Assembly: GCA_031283115.1 (NCBI GenBank)
Contig: JAITCK010000093.1
Span: 1 to 5,447 of the forward strand
DNA from: Cellulomonadaceae bacterium
GTDB taxonomy: Bacteria; Actinomycetota; Actinomycetes; Actinomycetales; Cellulomonadaceae
DNA length: 5,447 nt
Direction: 5' to 3'
Below the pieces are notes generated by a model, which was not told the origin of the DNA, searched no databases, and was given only the letters and a program-made list of their open reading frames with translations. Made by a program: the position numbers and the translations under genes. Position 1 is the first letter of the stretch, and each line of letters opens with the position of its first letter. This document shows positions 1 to 5,038 of this stretch, one piece after another.

Positions 1-2
1 TG

Positions 3-65
3 CTCGGCATTGAGTTTATTGGCTTCAAAAGCCTTCTGCGTGGAAGATTGGAAAATCCGCAGTAA
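3..65 (+). CDS. Possible C-terminal tail of an unknown gene, cut by the window edge
   Basis: From position 3 an open frame runs to a TAA at 63-65 and encodes about 20 residues, including IEFIGFKSLLRGRL. A second frame is also open here and stops at 85-87, so the frame is not certain. I favour the first because the stop is followed about 30 nt later by a strong ribosome-binding site and ATG at 97, as in a gene string. No family is recognised. It lies just outside the decayed IS256 fragment and is probably host sequence from before the insertion, or from another lost element. Confidence 0.2.
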   Translation, partial: LGIEFIGFKSLLRGRLENPQ

Positions 66-96
66 ACTCCGCGATGGCATAAATTAGGAGGAAGCC

Positions 97-126
97 ATGT
101 TGCGTTTTCTATCGCATGGCGCCGCA
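97..126 (+). pseudogene. Start of an unknown gene, truncated at the IS256 fragment
   Basis: A textbook Shine-Dalgarno sequence, AGGAGG, lies at 86-91, five bases before ATG at 97-99. The first codons read MLRFLSHG. Recognisable transposase sequence on the opposite strand begins at about 127, so only about ten codons of the original gene can remain. The frame stays open as far as 816, but from about 127 that is only the antisense of the transposase. The most likely reading is a host gene whose body was replaced or deleted at the IS boundary. The product is unknown. The strong ribosome-binding site is what is seen; the truncation is inferred. Confidence 0.3.
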
Positions 127-814
127 GGCGCGTACCAGGTGAACGACACAGGTCTGCACGATTGCCAGCAGCCAGATGGTGTTGACCGCTGCCGGCAAGC
201 CTTTGAGACCGTCGCAACACACGATGCACACATCAAGAATGCCACGGTTTTTCAAGTCTGTCAGGATAGTCAACCATTGTTTGGCACCCTCACCTCCTGT
301 CGGGCCGACCCACAAGCCCAACACGTCGCGTTGGCCTTTCATGTTCACGCCCATTGCCACATAGACCGGCCGGTTGGCCACCGTGCCGGAACGAACCCCC
401 GTGGTCATACCTTTGGCATACAAGGAGAGCACCGACTCATCGAATCCCGCAAGACGCCGTTGACGCTTGGGCACAATCTGAGGAGTAAAACTTCCCTCCC
501 GATCCCGAGGCACATCAATGGTCACCGGTCCCACCTCGGTAGTGACCGTCTTGGACGTGTACCCGTTACGAGAGTTTTCCCCGTTACGACCCATCACATC
601 ATGCTTGTCATACCCCAAATGGTCCGACATCTCAGCCTCCAACGCGGACTGCAACACCTGACGCGTAAAAGCCGTCAACAAGCCACCTTGCCCAGTAAGC
701 GACACCCCCCTTCCTCCGAGCCTGAGCAACCAACTCCTCAGCAACCTTATGCAACTCCACATCTCGAGACCCTGGCGGAACCATTGCTGCTTCAAGATAC
801 TCCTGATTATCCAT
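127..814 (-). pseudogene. IS256-family transposase pseudogene, frameshifted, internally deleted and truncated
   Basis: This is the remains of a DDE transposase that would cut and join IS ends. The proposed start is ATG at 814 (MDNQEYLEAAM); an ATG at 826 is possible but sits directly against the purine-rich GGAAGG at 832-827. The first frame reads as far as VAQARRKG. At a run of six G (minus strand, 710-705) it must shift by one base to continue as GVSLTGQGGLL, then LGYDKHD and VTIDVPRDREGSF. After LYAKGMTTG the sequence jumps at about 396/397 to VRSGTVANRPVYV. In the family roughly 50 or more residues lie between these two motifs, including the first catalytic Asp, so this is an in-frame deletion. 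The second Asp survives in CCDGLKGLP. The part carrying the catalytic Glu is gone; after VHLVRA the frame meets an unrelated TAG at 111-109. It is certainly inactive. Confidence 0.9.
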
Positions 815-818
815 GACA

Positions 819-895
819 TGAATCATCCTTCCACCACGGCCTCCAGCCGCAGCATCACACCGAACCACCAGTTACACAGATTTCCTGACAGACCC
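819..895 (-). repeat. Inverted repeat, left copy (IS256 5' end)
   Basis: This 77-bp stretch on the minus strand matches 1455-1531 on the plus strand at 73 of 77 positions without gaps; all four differences are transitions. It comprises the IS tip (GGGTCTGTC at 895-887), the transposase leader and the ATG at 826-824. The tip faces right, towards the AT-rich gene at 970-1452. Confidence 0.95.
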
Positions 896-969
896 CGCGC
901 TGAAAATGCAGTCGGTTGGGTGGTTTCAGACTGGACGTCTTACCAACACAATTCTCTAAAAGGGCGACG

Positions 970-1452
970 ATGAGAAAAGTGACATCAAAGGGAAAGCGTC
1001 GACTTCACGGTGCTGCGCGGGGAAGTAGAATTGCAATAATACTATACGCACTACTCATGGCCGTGCTCACAATCAGCAATGTTTACACCAATAATTCAAT
1101 TCTGTGGGATCAGCACTCCACCGCAATAGTAATTGTTTCTAGTCTATGTATTTTATGGTCATTTTTTCCTGGCATATGGATTTCAGACGAAGGATTGATT
1201 GTGCGGCAATTTTGGAGAACGATTCATATTCCGTACGACAATTTAATTGTATCTTCAACTAATTGTGAAAGTATATGGTATCGTGGGGGGAAATCCTACC
1301 TACTGCACATGCTTGTTATTTATACAAACGAAAGACAAATTTCACTAGCGTTCACAGTATCAACTGTTAAAAGAAGTAAGAGAATGGCAAAGAGGTTACA
1401 GCGGATGGTGGATGCTGAGAACAATAGAACAGATGTTAGTAACGCTGGTTGA
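970..1452 (+). CDS. Small membrane protein with a probable bacterial PH-like domain (160 aa)
   Basis: The first 20 residues are basic (RKVTSKGKRRLHG). Two hydrophobic helices follow, at about residues 21-40 (IAIILYALLMAVLTI) and 50-71 (STAIVIVSSLCILWSFFPG). The remainder (72-147) is a soluble, beta-rich stretch beginning DEGLIVRQFWRTIHIPYDNL. That pattern of a short hairpin anchor followed by 'G-(L/I)-x-V-R-x-x-x-R-x-x-x-I-P-(Y/W)' is typical of small actinobacterial PH-domain membrane proteins (bPH_6 or CFP-6-like); the assignment is from pattern only. Function is unknown. ATG 970 is chosen because AAAAGGG at 958-964 lies five bases upstream; a TTG at 916 would add an unlikely 18-residue leader. 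The gene is visibly AT-rich, with many ATA, TTA, AGA and AAT codons, unlike the GC-rich lip cluster, which suggests horizontal origin. Its TGA at 1450-1452 lies two bases before the IS tip at 1455, so the C-terminus may have been cut by that insertion. Confidence 0.75.
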   Translation: MRKVTSKGKRRLHGAARGSRIAIILYALLMAVLTISNVYTNNSILWDQHSTAIVIVSSLCILWSFFPGIWISDEGLIVRQFWRTIHIPYDNLIVSSTNCESIWYRGGKSYLLHMLVIYTNERQISLAFTVSTVKRSKRMAKRLQRMVDAENNRTDVSNAG

Positions 1453-1454
1453 TT

Positions 1455-1531
1455 GGGTCTGTCGGGAAATCTGTGTAACTGGTGGTTCGGCGTGATGCTG
1501 CGGTTGGAGGCCGTGGTGGAAGGGTGATTCA
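1455..1531 (+). repeat. Inverted repeat, right copy (IS256 5' end)
   Basis: This is the partner of 819-895 in inverted orientation, with 73 of 77 bases identical and no gaps. Weaker similarity continues to about 1540. The two copies enclose 896-1454 (559 bp), which holds the PH-like membrane protein gene. A transcript across the whole segment could fold into a long stem, and recombination between the copies would invert the gene. Confidence 0.95.
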
Positions 1532-1540
1532 CATCACGGA
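1455..1540 (+). mobile_element. Remnant 5' end of a second IS256-family copy
   Basis: The tip GGGTCTGTC starts at 1455 and the leader follows as in the left copy. Similarity fades after about 1540. The transposase start codons are damaged: the position equal to ATG 826 is GTG (1524-1526), the position equal to ATG 814 is ACG (1536-1538), and a TAG follows at 1542-1544. Only the end remains; no transposase body follows to the right. Confidence 0.85.
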
Positions 1541-1822
1541 ATAGAATATTAGGAACCTTCTGAACAGGCGGTTTTGTCACCGCCGTCTCGTGAGGGGTAT
1601 CGCTGCTCACCTCGAATAGGTGTGTGGCATATCTGTGTTGCGGGATTTGGTGTCTACAGTGGCGAACGGGTTTGCGCTAAACAGCGCCTGTGTCCGGCAA
1701 AGCACAAGGCCCCCTGCGTGATAGCAGGAGGCCTTGGGGACAAGTTGGGTTGTTGCGGGTGACGACCGGAGCACACGAGGCGTACAAACAACGGTCGCGG
1801 CGCGCGGTCACGGTGCCAGGGG
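1541..1822. other. Stretch without a supported gene
   Basis: The stretch lies between the right IS remnant and the 3' end of the DUF4191 gene. It contains the terminator-like hairpin at 1706-1735 and a weaker six-pair stem at 1567-1584 (GGCGGT/ACCGCC). Short open frames exist on the plus strand, but none has a ribosome-binding site or a plausible protein composition. I see no RNA gene here. Confidence 0.6.
1706..1735 (-). terminator. Hairpin terminator downstream of the lip cluster
   Basis: Two 12-base arms (1706-1717 and 1724-1735) enclose a six-base loop. As plus-strand RNA there is one C-A mismatch (1712/1729). As minus-strand RNA the same position becomes a G-U pair and all 12 positions pair, so the structure suits the minus-strand transcript ending about 90 nt after the DUF4191 stop. 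There is no clear U-tract after it, as is common in actinobacteria. Confidence 0.55.
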
Positions 1823-2524
1823 TCAGCGCATCCCTTTGCGGCTGGGGCGCATCCGGGTGGGGTCCACGCCCTTGGGCATGGGAAGGCGGACGCCGCCGAG
1901 GGCTTTGAGGCGACGCGACAACTGGTCTACCTCAGCCTTGGTGAGTTTCGGTTTGAGTTTGGAGATGGTGCGGGCCAGTTTGGTCAAAGGCACTTGGCCG
2001 GGTTCGTCACCCATCTGAATGAGGGCGATAGGCAGGTCAGAACCGGGGACGACACGCTGGACTTTGCGGCGTTCGTCGTCGAGCAGGCGGGCCACGCGGG
2101 CTGCCGGGCCTTCCGACACCAGCACCACACCGGCCCGGCCAACACCACGGAAGACCAGGTCGCCGCCGCGCGGGTTGACGGCCACAGGTTCGTCTTCGAA
2201 CAGCCAGCCTCCACGTACCGTGCCCATAGCCGAGCGGGCGGCGCCAGGCTGGCCTTCGATGCGCTGGTAGGCGGCCCGTTCAGCGTTGCGGGTCAGAGTG
2301 AACATGGCGGCGAGGAGGGCCAGCGGCAGAGCCATGACGATCCAAAAGACCAGGTTGTGCGTGAGCAGACCGACGACAACACCAACAAGCATGACGGCCA
2401 CGAAGAAGCCGAGTATGTACCAGGTGACTGCCGGGTTGACCGACCGGGTCATCGTGTAGGCAGCCCACACCTGGTGGTACCAGCGTTGCTTTTTGGGTTG
2501 GGGGGCGGTGTCGTTGCGGGCCAT
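1823..2524 (-). CDS. DUF4191-type membrane protein next to lipA (233 aa)
   Basis: The protein begins MARNDTAPQPKKQRW, a basic cytoplasmic leader, followed by two membrane helices at about residues 33-54 (VTWYILGFFVAVMLVGVVVG) and 58-77 (LVFWIVMALPLALLAAMF). A cytoplasmic domain with RAAYQRIEGQPGAA, then GGWLFEDEPVAVNPRGGDLVFR and VGRAGVVLVSEGP follows, and a basic tail ends in RPSRKGMR. These stretches match the actinobacterial DUF4191 family as I remember it, whose member Rv2219 also follows lipA in M. tuberculosis. The biochemical function is unknown. The frame stays open further upstream to 2884, but that part overlaps lipA antigenically in another frame and reads as nonsense, so ATG 2524 is the start. 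No Shine-Dalgarno sequence precedes it; TAGAAT eight bases upstream suggests its own leaderless promoter. The gap to the lipA stop is 74 nt, same strand. Confidence 0.85.
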   Translation of the reverse strand: MARNDTAPQPKKQRWYHQVWAAYTMTRSVNPAVTWYILGFFVAVMLVGVVVGLLTHNLVFWIVMALPLALLAAMFTLTRNAERAAYQRIEGQPGAARSAMGTVRGGWLFEDEPVAVNPRGGDLVFRGVGRAGVVLVSEGPAARVARLLDDERRKVQRVVPGSDLPIALIQMGDEPGQVPLTKLARTISKLKPKLTKAEVDQLSRRLKALGGVRLPMPKGVDPTRMRPSRKGMR

Positions 2525-2532
2525 AGTGTGCG

Positions 2533-2560
2533 ATTCTACGAGTGAGCGGGCACTGCTCAG
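2533..2560 (-). promoter_or_regulatory. Candidate leaderless promoter of the DUF4191 gene
   Basis: On the minus strand, a -10-like TAGAAT (2538-2533) lies eight bases before ATG 2524, and a weak -35-like CTGAGC (2560-2555) lies 16 bases further upstream. No ribosome-binding site is seen before the ATG. Transcription starting at or next to the ATG would give a leaderless mRNA, which is common in actinobacteria. The -35 match is poor. Confidence 0.3.
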
Positions 2561-2598
2561 GGGCTTGAGGGGAAAGTTGAGTGTTCGGTGAGACTGGG

Positions 2599-3639
2599 TC
2601 AGGCGGCAGCCAGCAGGCTTTTGGCTTCTTGCCGGGAGACCGTCGGCTGTCCCAGGTGGGCCAGGGGTTCGGGGATGGGCAGGCCACGCTTGGTCATGGC
2701 CTGGCCCCAGAGCCGTCCAGCCCGGTAGGAGGACCGGACCAGCGGTCCAGACATGACCCCCAGGAAGCCGATTTGTTCGGCCAGGTTGGACAGTTCGAGG
2801 AACTCTTCCGGTTTGACCCAACGGTCGATGGGGTGGTGGCGCAGGGAGGGCCGCAAATATTGGGTGATGGTGATGAGGTCGCAACCGGCATCGTGCAGGT
2901 CACGCAGGGCCTGCTCGATTTCTTCACGGGTTTCACCCATGCCCAAAATGAGGTTGGACTTGGTGACCAGGCCAGCCTCCCGGGCACGGGTGAGCACAGC
3001 CAGGGATCGTTCGTAGCGGAAGGCGGGGCGGATGCGTTTGAAAATGCGGGGCACCGTCTCCACGTTGTGGGCCATGACTTCCGGGCGGGCGTCGTTGACT
3101 TGGTCGAGCAGGTCGGGGATGGCGTTGAAGTCGGGGATGAGAATTTCCACGCCAGCGGAAGGGTTGAGGGCGTGAATCTGCCGGATGGTTTCCGCATACA
3201 GCCAGGCGCCGCCGTCGGGCAGGTCGTCGCGGGCCACGCCGGTGACGGTGGCGTAGCGCAGGCCCATGGTGCGCACGGATTCGGCGACGCGGCGGGGTTC
3301 GTCGGCGTCGAAGTCGTCGGGCTTGCCGGTGTCGATTTGGCAGAAGTCGCAGCGGCGGGTGCACTGGTTGCCGCCGATAAGGAAGGTGGCCTCGCGGTCT
3401 TCCCAACATTCGAAAATGTTGGGGCAGCCTGCGCTGGAACAGACGGTGTGCAGGTCAGCGCCCTGCATGAGGGCTTTCATGTCCTGATATTCGGGGCCTT
3501 GGATGGCGGTGGTGCGAATCCAGTCAGGCTTGCGCTCGATGGGCACCTCAGCGTTGCGGGCTTCAACCCGCAACATGCGGCGGCCTTCGGGTGCGACAGC
3601 CTGCGGCCCGGAGGACGGGCCTGATCCTGCACAACTCAC
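2599..3639 (-). CDS. lipA: Lipoyl synthase (346 aa)
   Basis: This cytoplasmic radical-SAM enzyme inserts two sulfur atoms at C6 and C8 of the octanoyl group on lipoyl domains of E2 subunits and GcvH, giving lipoate. The auxiliary [4Fe-4S] cluster that donates sulfur is bound by the motif C67-x4-C72-x5-C78 (in [15 protein letters not shown]). The radical-SAM cluster motif C93-x3-C97-x2-C100 is present in [12 protein letters not shown]. The C-terminal RSSY (302-305), which supplies the serine ligand of the auxiliary cluster in this family, is also present in [11 protein letters not shown]. Other family motifs seen are [23 protein letters not shown] and [10 protein letters not shown]. The length is normal for actinobacteria. 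The start is GTG 3639, with AGGAGA five bases upstream. lipA lies 73 nt after lipB on the same strand, and the two are probably cotranscribed, since LipA acts on the product of LipB. Confidence 0.98.
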   Translation of the reverse strand: MSCAGSGPSSGPQAVAPEGRRMLRVEARNAEVPIERKPDWIRTTAIQGPEYQDMKALMQGADLHTVCSSAGCPNIFECWEDREATFLIGGNQCTRRCDFCQIDTGKPDDFDADEPRRVAESVRTMGLRYATVTGVARDDLPDGGAWLYAETIRQIHALNPSAGVEILIPDFNAIPDLLDQVNDARPEVMAHNVETVPRIFKRIRPAFRYERSLAVLTRAREAGLVTKSNLILGMGETREEIEQALRDLHDAGCDLITITQYLRPSLRHHPIDRWVKPEEFLELSNLAEQIGFLGVMSGPLVRSSYRAGRLWGQAMTKRGLPIPEPLAHLGQPTVSRQEAKSLLAAA

Positions 3640-3644
3640 TGGCT

Positions 3645-3650
3645 TCTCCT
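3645..3650 (-). promoter_or_regulatory. Ribosome-binding site of lipA
   Basis: AGGAGA on the minus strand lies five bases before GTG 3639. It fixes the GTG as the lipA start rather than the internal ATG at residue 22. Confidence 0.75.
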
Positions 3651-3712
3651 AGTGCTTTTCCTTAAAAGGGTAACGATGGGCGACTTGCGAAATCCATCAA
3701 ACGGGGGACAGC

Positions 3713-4396
3713 CTAGCGGGTTTCCATCATGGGCCCAACATGATGTTGCAGGGCAGCGGCTAAAAGTGGCCGAATCTCGGTGATGGTTACGTCACGTCCC
3801 AACTCGGCTGTCAGACTGGTGGGGTCGGCGTCGTCGATGCCGCAGGGAATGATGTGGGTGAACTCTGCCAGGTCTGGGTTGCAGTTGAGGGCCAGCCCGT
3901 GCATGGTTACGCCTTGAGCTACCCGTGCCCCGATGGCGCAGACCTTCCGTTCCCGGTCACGATGAGGCCCGACGATGGCCGCTCCACCTGCACCGACGGG
4001 AACCCAGACGCCGCTGCGGTCGGTGACGCGGATTGTCGCTAAGCCGAGTTGCCCGCACACGTCCATGACGGCTGCTTCCAGGGCGCGCACGTAGGCGACC
4101 ACGTCCAGGGGGGGAGTCAGGCGGCCAATAGGGTAGGCGACGAGTTGCCCTGGCCCATGCCAGGTAATCTTCCCGCCCCGATCCACGTCAACGACGGGCC
4201 TGCCGTTGTCCGGGTATTCGGCCTCCCGTGTGCGGCGGCCTGCCGTGTACACGGATTCGTGTTCCAACAGGAAGGCCACCGGGCCGCGGTGGCCTGCTGC
4301 CACCTCTGCGTGAGCCTGCCGCTGCATGTCCCAGCCAGCGTGATACTCCACCAGCCCAGCCACATCAACAATCTCAAACCGCTGCCCGTCATCCAC
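3713..4396 (-). CDS. lipB: Lipoyl(octanoyl) transferase (227 aa)
   Basis: LipB transfers octanoate from acyl carrier protein to the target lysine of lipoyl domains through a Cys-bound intermediate, the first step of lipoate synthesis, in the cytoplasm. The family signature RGGKITWHGPGQLVAYPI is present at 73-90. The catalytic pair is K151 (in RKVCAIGAR) and C185 (in THIIPCGI); their spacing of 34 residues equals that of the Lys142/Cys176 dyad of M. tuberculosis LipB. TMHGLALNCNPDL at 164-176 is also typical. The protein is full length and intact. The start is GTG 4396. An AGGG lies seven bases upstream, but TAGGGT in the same place also fits a -10 element, so translation may be leaderless. 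lipA follows 73 nt downstream. Upstream, a plus-strand gene starts 93 nt away, so the two share a divergent promoter region. Confidence 0.98.
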   Translation of the reverse strand: MDDGQRFEIVDVAGLVEYHAGWDMQRQAHAEVAAGHRGPVAFLLEHESVYTAGRRTREAEYPDNGRPVVDVDRGGKITWHGPGQLVAYPIGRLTPPLDVVAYVRALEAAVMDVCGQLGLATIRVTDRSGVWVPVGAGGAAIVGPHRDRERKVCAIGARVAQGVTMHGLALNCNPDLAEFTHIIPCGIDDADPTSLTAELGRDVTITEIRPLLAAALQHHVGPMMETR

Positions 4397-4402
4397 GCCT
4401 TC

Positions 4403-4432
4403 ACCCTACCTTTCGCCGTGGAACCCCGTCAG
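4403..4432 (-). promoter_or_regulatory. Candidate lipB promoter, possibly leaderless
   Basis: On the minus strand, -10-like TAGGGT (4408-4403) is six bases before the GTG start of lipB. A -35-like CTGACG (4432-4427) sits 18 bases upstream of it. This geometry would place the transcription start at the GTG. The same bases could serve as a ribosome-binding site (AGGG) if transcription starts further upstream. Confidence 0.35.
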
Positions 4433-4461
4433 GCTGTTGAGCGTTCATCGGGCGACGGGGT
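4423..4461. promoter_or_regulatory. Inverted repeat in the lipB divergent promoter region
   Basis: ACCCCGTC (4423-4430) and GACGGGGT (4454-4461) are exact inverted copies with centres 31 bp apart, about three helical turns. The left arm overlaps the candidate -35 of lipB. CGTCAGG also occurs twice in the same orientation (4427-4433 and 4475-4481). This could be an operator or chance in GC-rich DNA; no regulator is known for it. Confidence 0.25.
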
Positions 4462-4489
4462 GTGATCGTTTGCCGTCAGGGCTACCAGG

Positions 4490-4918
4490 GTGTGGTCTGA
4501 TGCGGCGATGGATGCCACCGGCACGCGCACGCTCGATTCTCTTACTGCCTGCCGCCAACTCACGCAGGGCGGGTGGGCCATGGTTGGCTGGCGGGTGGGC
4601 GGCCAGATCGCTGAGGTGCACAGCAGGGGAGGGCTTGTTGGACCGCTCACGTTGCGTGACATTGCCGTGTCCGACGACGGCCTGCCGTACCTTGCACCGG
4701 AAGGGCGTGATATTCCTGCCGGTTGGAGCCCAGCAGATGATGTCCGATGTTTTGCGGCCCTTGTCTGCGGTGATGGTGTTGTTGGTGCCGCCATCTGCCA
4801 GGCGGGAACCTTTGCCGCCCTCATGTTCGATGCAGGCCCGCCCCAGCCCATCGACGTGACTAGCGGCGAATCGGCGTTGCGCCAGTTACGGCATCGGGCC
4901 AGGACGGCGGGAAGGTGA
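4490..4918 (+). CDS. Uncharacterised protein resembling a degenerate protein-kinase C-lobe (142 aa)
   Basis: No established family is certain. The stretch QIAEVHSRGGLVGPLTLRDI (39-58), followed by AVSDDGLPYL (59-68), resembles the kinase helix E and catalytic loop ('LaalHarGlvHgDltPsNVLvdddGrp-L'). SPADDVRCFAALV (80-92) resembles the later 'paaDVyaLgal' helix F motif, with the activation segment shortened to APEGRDIPAGW. The catalytic His-x-Asp is replaced by V-G-P, the downstream Asn by Asp, and there is no ATP-binding N-lobe, so it cannot be an active kinase. It has no membrane segment or signal peptide. The start is GTG 4490, with AGGG (4478-4481) eight bases upstream; ATG 4508 is an alternative. 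The frame is closed by TGA at 4463-4465. Base composition matches the neighbouring genes. It is divergent from lipB and convergent with the E2 gene. Confidence 0.7.
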   Translation: MWSDAAMDATGTRTLDSLTACRQLTQGGWAMVGWRVGGQIAEVHSRGGLVGPLTLRDIAVSDDGLPYLAPEGRDIPAGWSPADDVRCFAALVCGDGVVGAAICQAGTFAALMFDAGPPQPIDVTSGESALRQLRHRARTAGR

Positions 4919-4934
4919 CGTGGCTGATATGCAT

Positions 4935-4962
4935 GATGCCCCGCCTGGGCGGGCGGGGCATC
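4935..4962. terminator. Bidirectional hairpin terminator between convergent genes
   Basis: GATGCCCCGCC (4935-4945) and GGCGGGGCATC (4952-4962) form a perfect 11-bp GC-rich stem with the six-base loop TGGGCG. It begins 17 nt after the stop of the plus-strand gene and lies 77 nt past the stop of the minus-strand E2 gene. No U-tract follows on either strand. The location between convergent genes and the perfect pairing support a terminator for both. Confidence 0.75.
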
Positions 4963-5038
4963 AACGGGTGGTGCGGGGTTGCCATGGCGCAAAAACCAGA
5001 CAGGAGAGGCAGCCAGATCGGCTAGAAGCCAGTGCAGG

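Larger units (their letters stand above)
127..895 (-). mobile_element. Decayed IS256-family insertion sequence, 5' part only
   Basis: Read on the minus strand, the element starts with the tip GGGTCTGTC at 895-887, followed by AAATCTGTGT, and then a leader of about 70 nt into an IS256-type (DDE) transposase. The transposase similarity stops abruptly after VVHLVRA near 127. The left 126 bases contain no matching inward-facing tip, so the 3' half and its terminal inverted repeat are missing. Target duplications therefore cannot be tested. The same 5' end occurs inverted at 1455-1540. The element cannot transpose by itself. Confidence 0.85.

Noticed and set aside
97..816. Long plus-strand open frame (239 aa)
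   Set aside because: From about 127 it is the antisense of the IS256 transposase; the composition (many His, Pro, Thr) is not protein-like and no family fits. Only the start region 86-126 is of note.
916..969. Upstream TTG start for the membrane protein
   Set aside because: No ribosome-binding site at 916; ATG 970 has one at proper spacing and gives the expected basic leader before the first helix.
896..1454. Target-site duplication at the IS tips
   Set aside because: The eight to nine bases outside the tips (896-904 and 1446-1454) do not match directly or inverted, and the outer IS ends are missing, so insertion history cannot be read.
1567..1584. GGCGGT/ACCGCC stem as terminator
   Set aside because: Only six pairs, no U-tract on either strand, and no gene end close enough to need it except the IS remnant.
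2525..2884. N-terminal extension of the DUF4191 frame
   Set aside because: It overlaps the 3' part of lipA in another frame, is rich in Pro, His and Arg, and resembles no family; the natural start MARNDTAPQ lies at 2524.
2581..3624. 347-aa plus-strand open frame opposite lipA
   Set aside because: It is an exact antisense shadow of lipA, made mostly of Gly, Val, Ala and Asp from GC-rich codon bias; lipA motifs are complete on the other strand.
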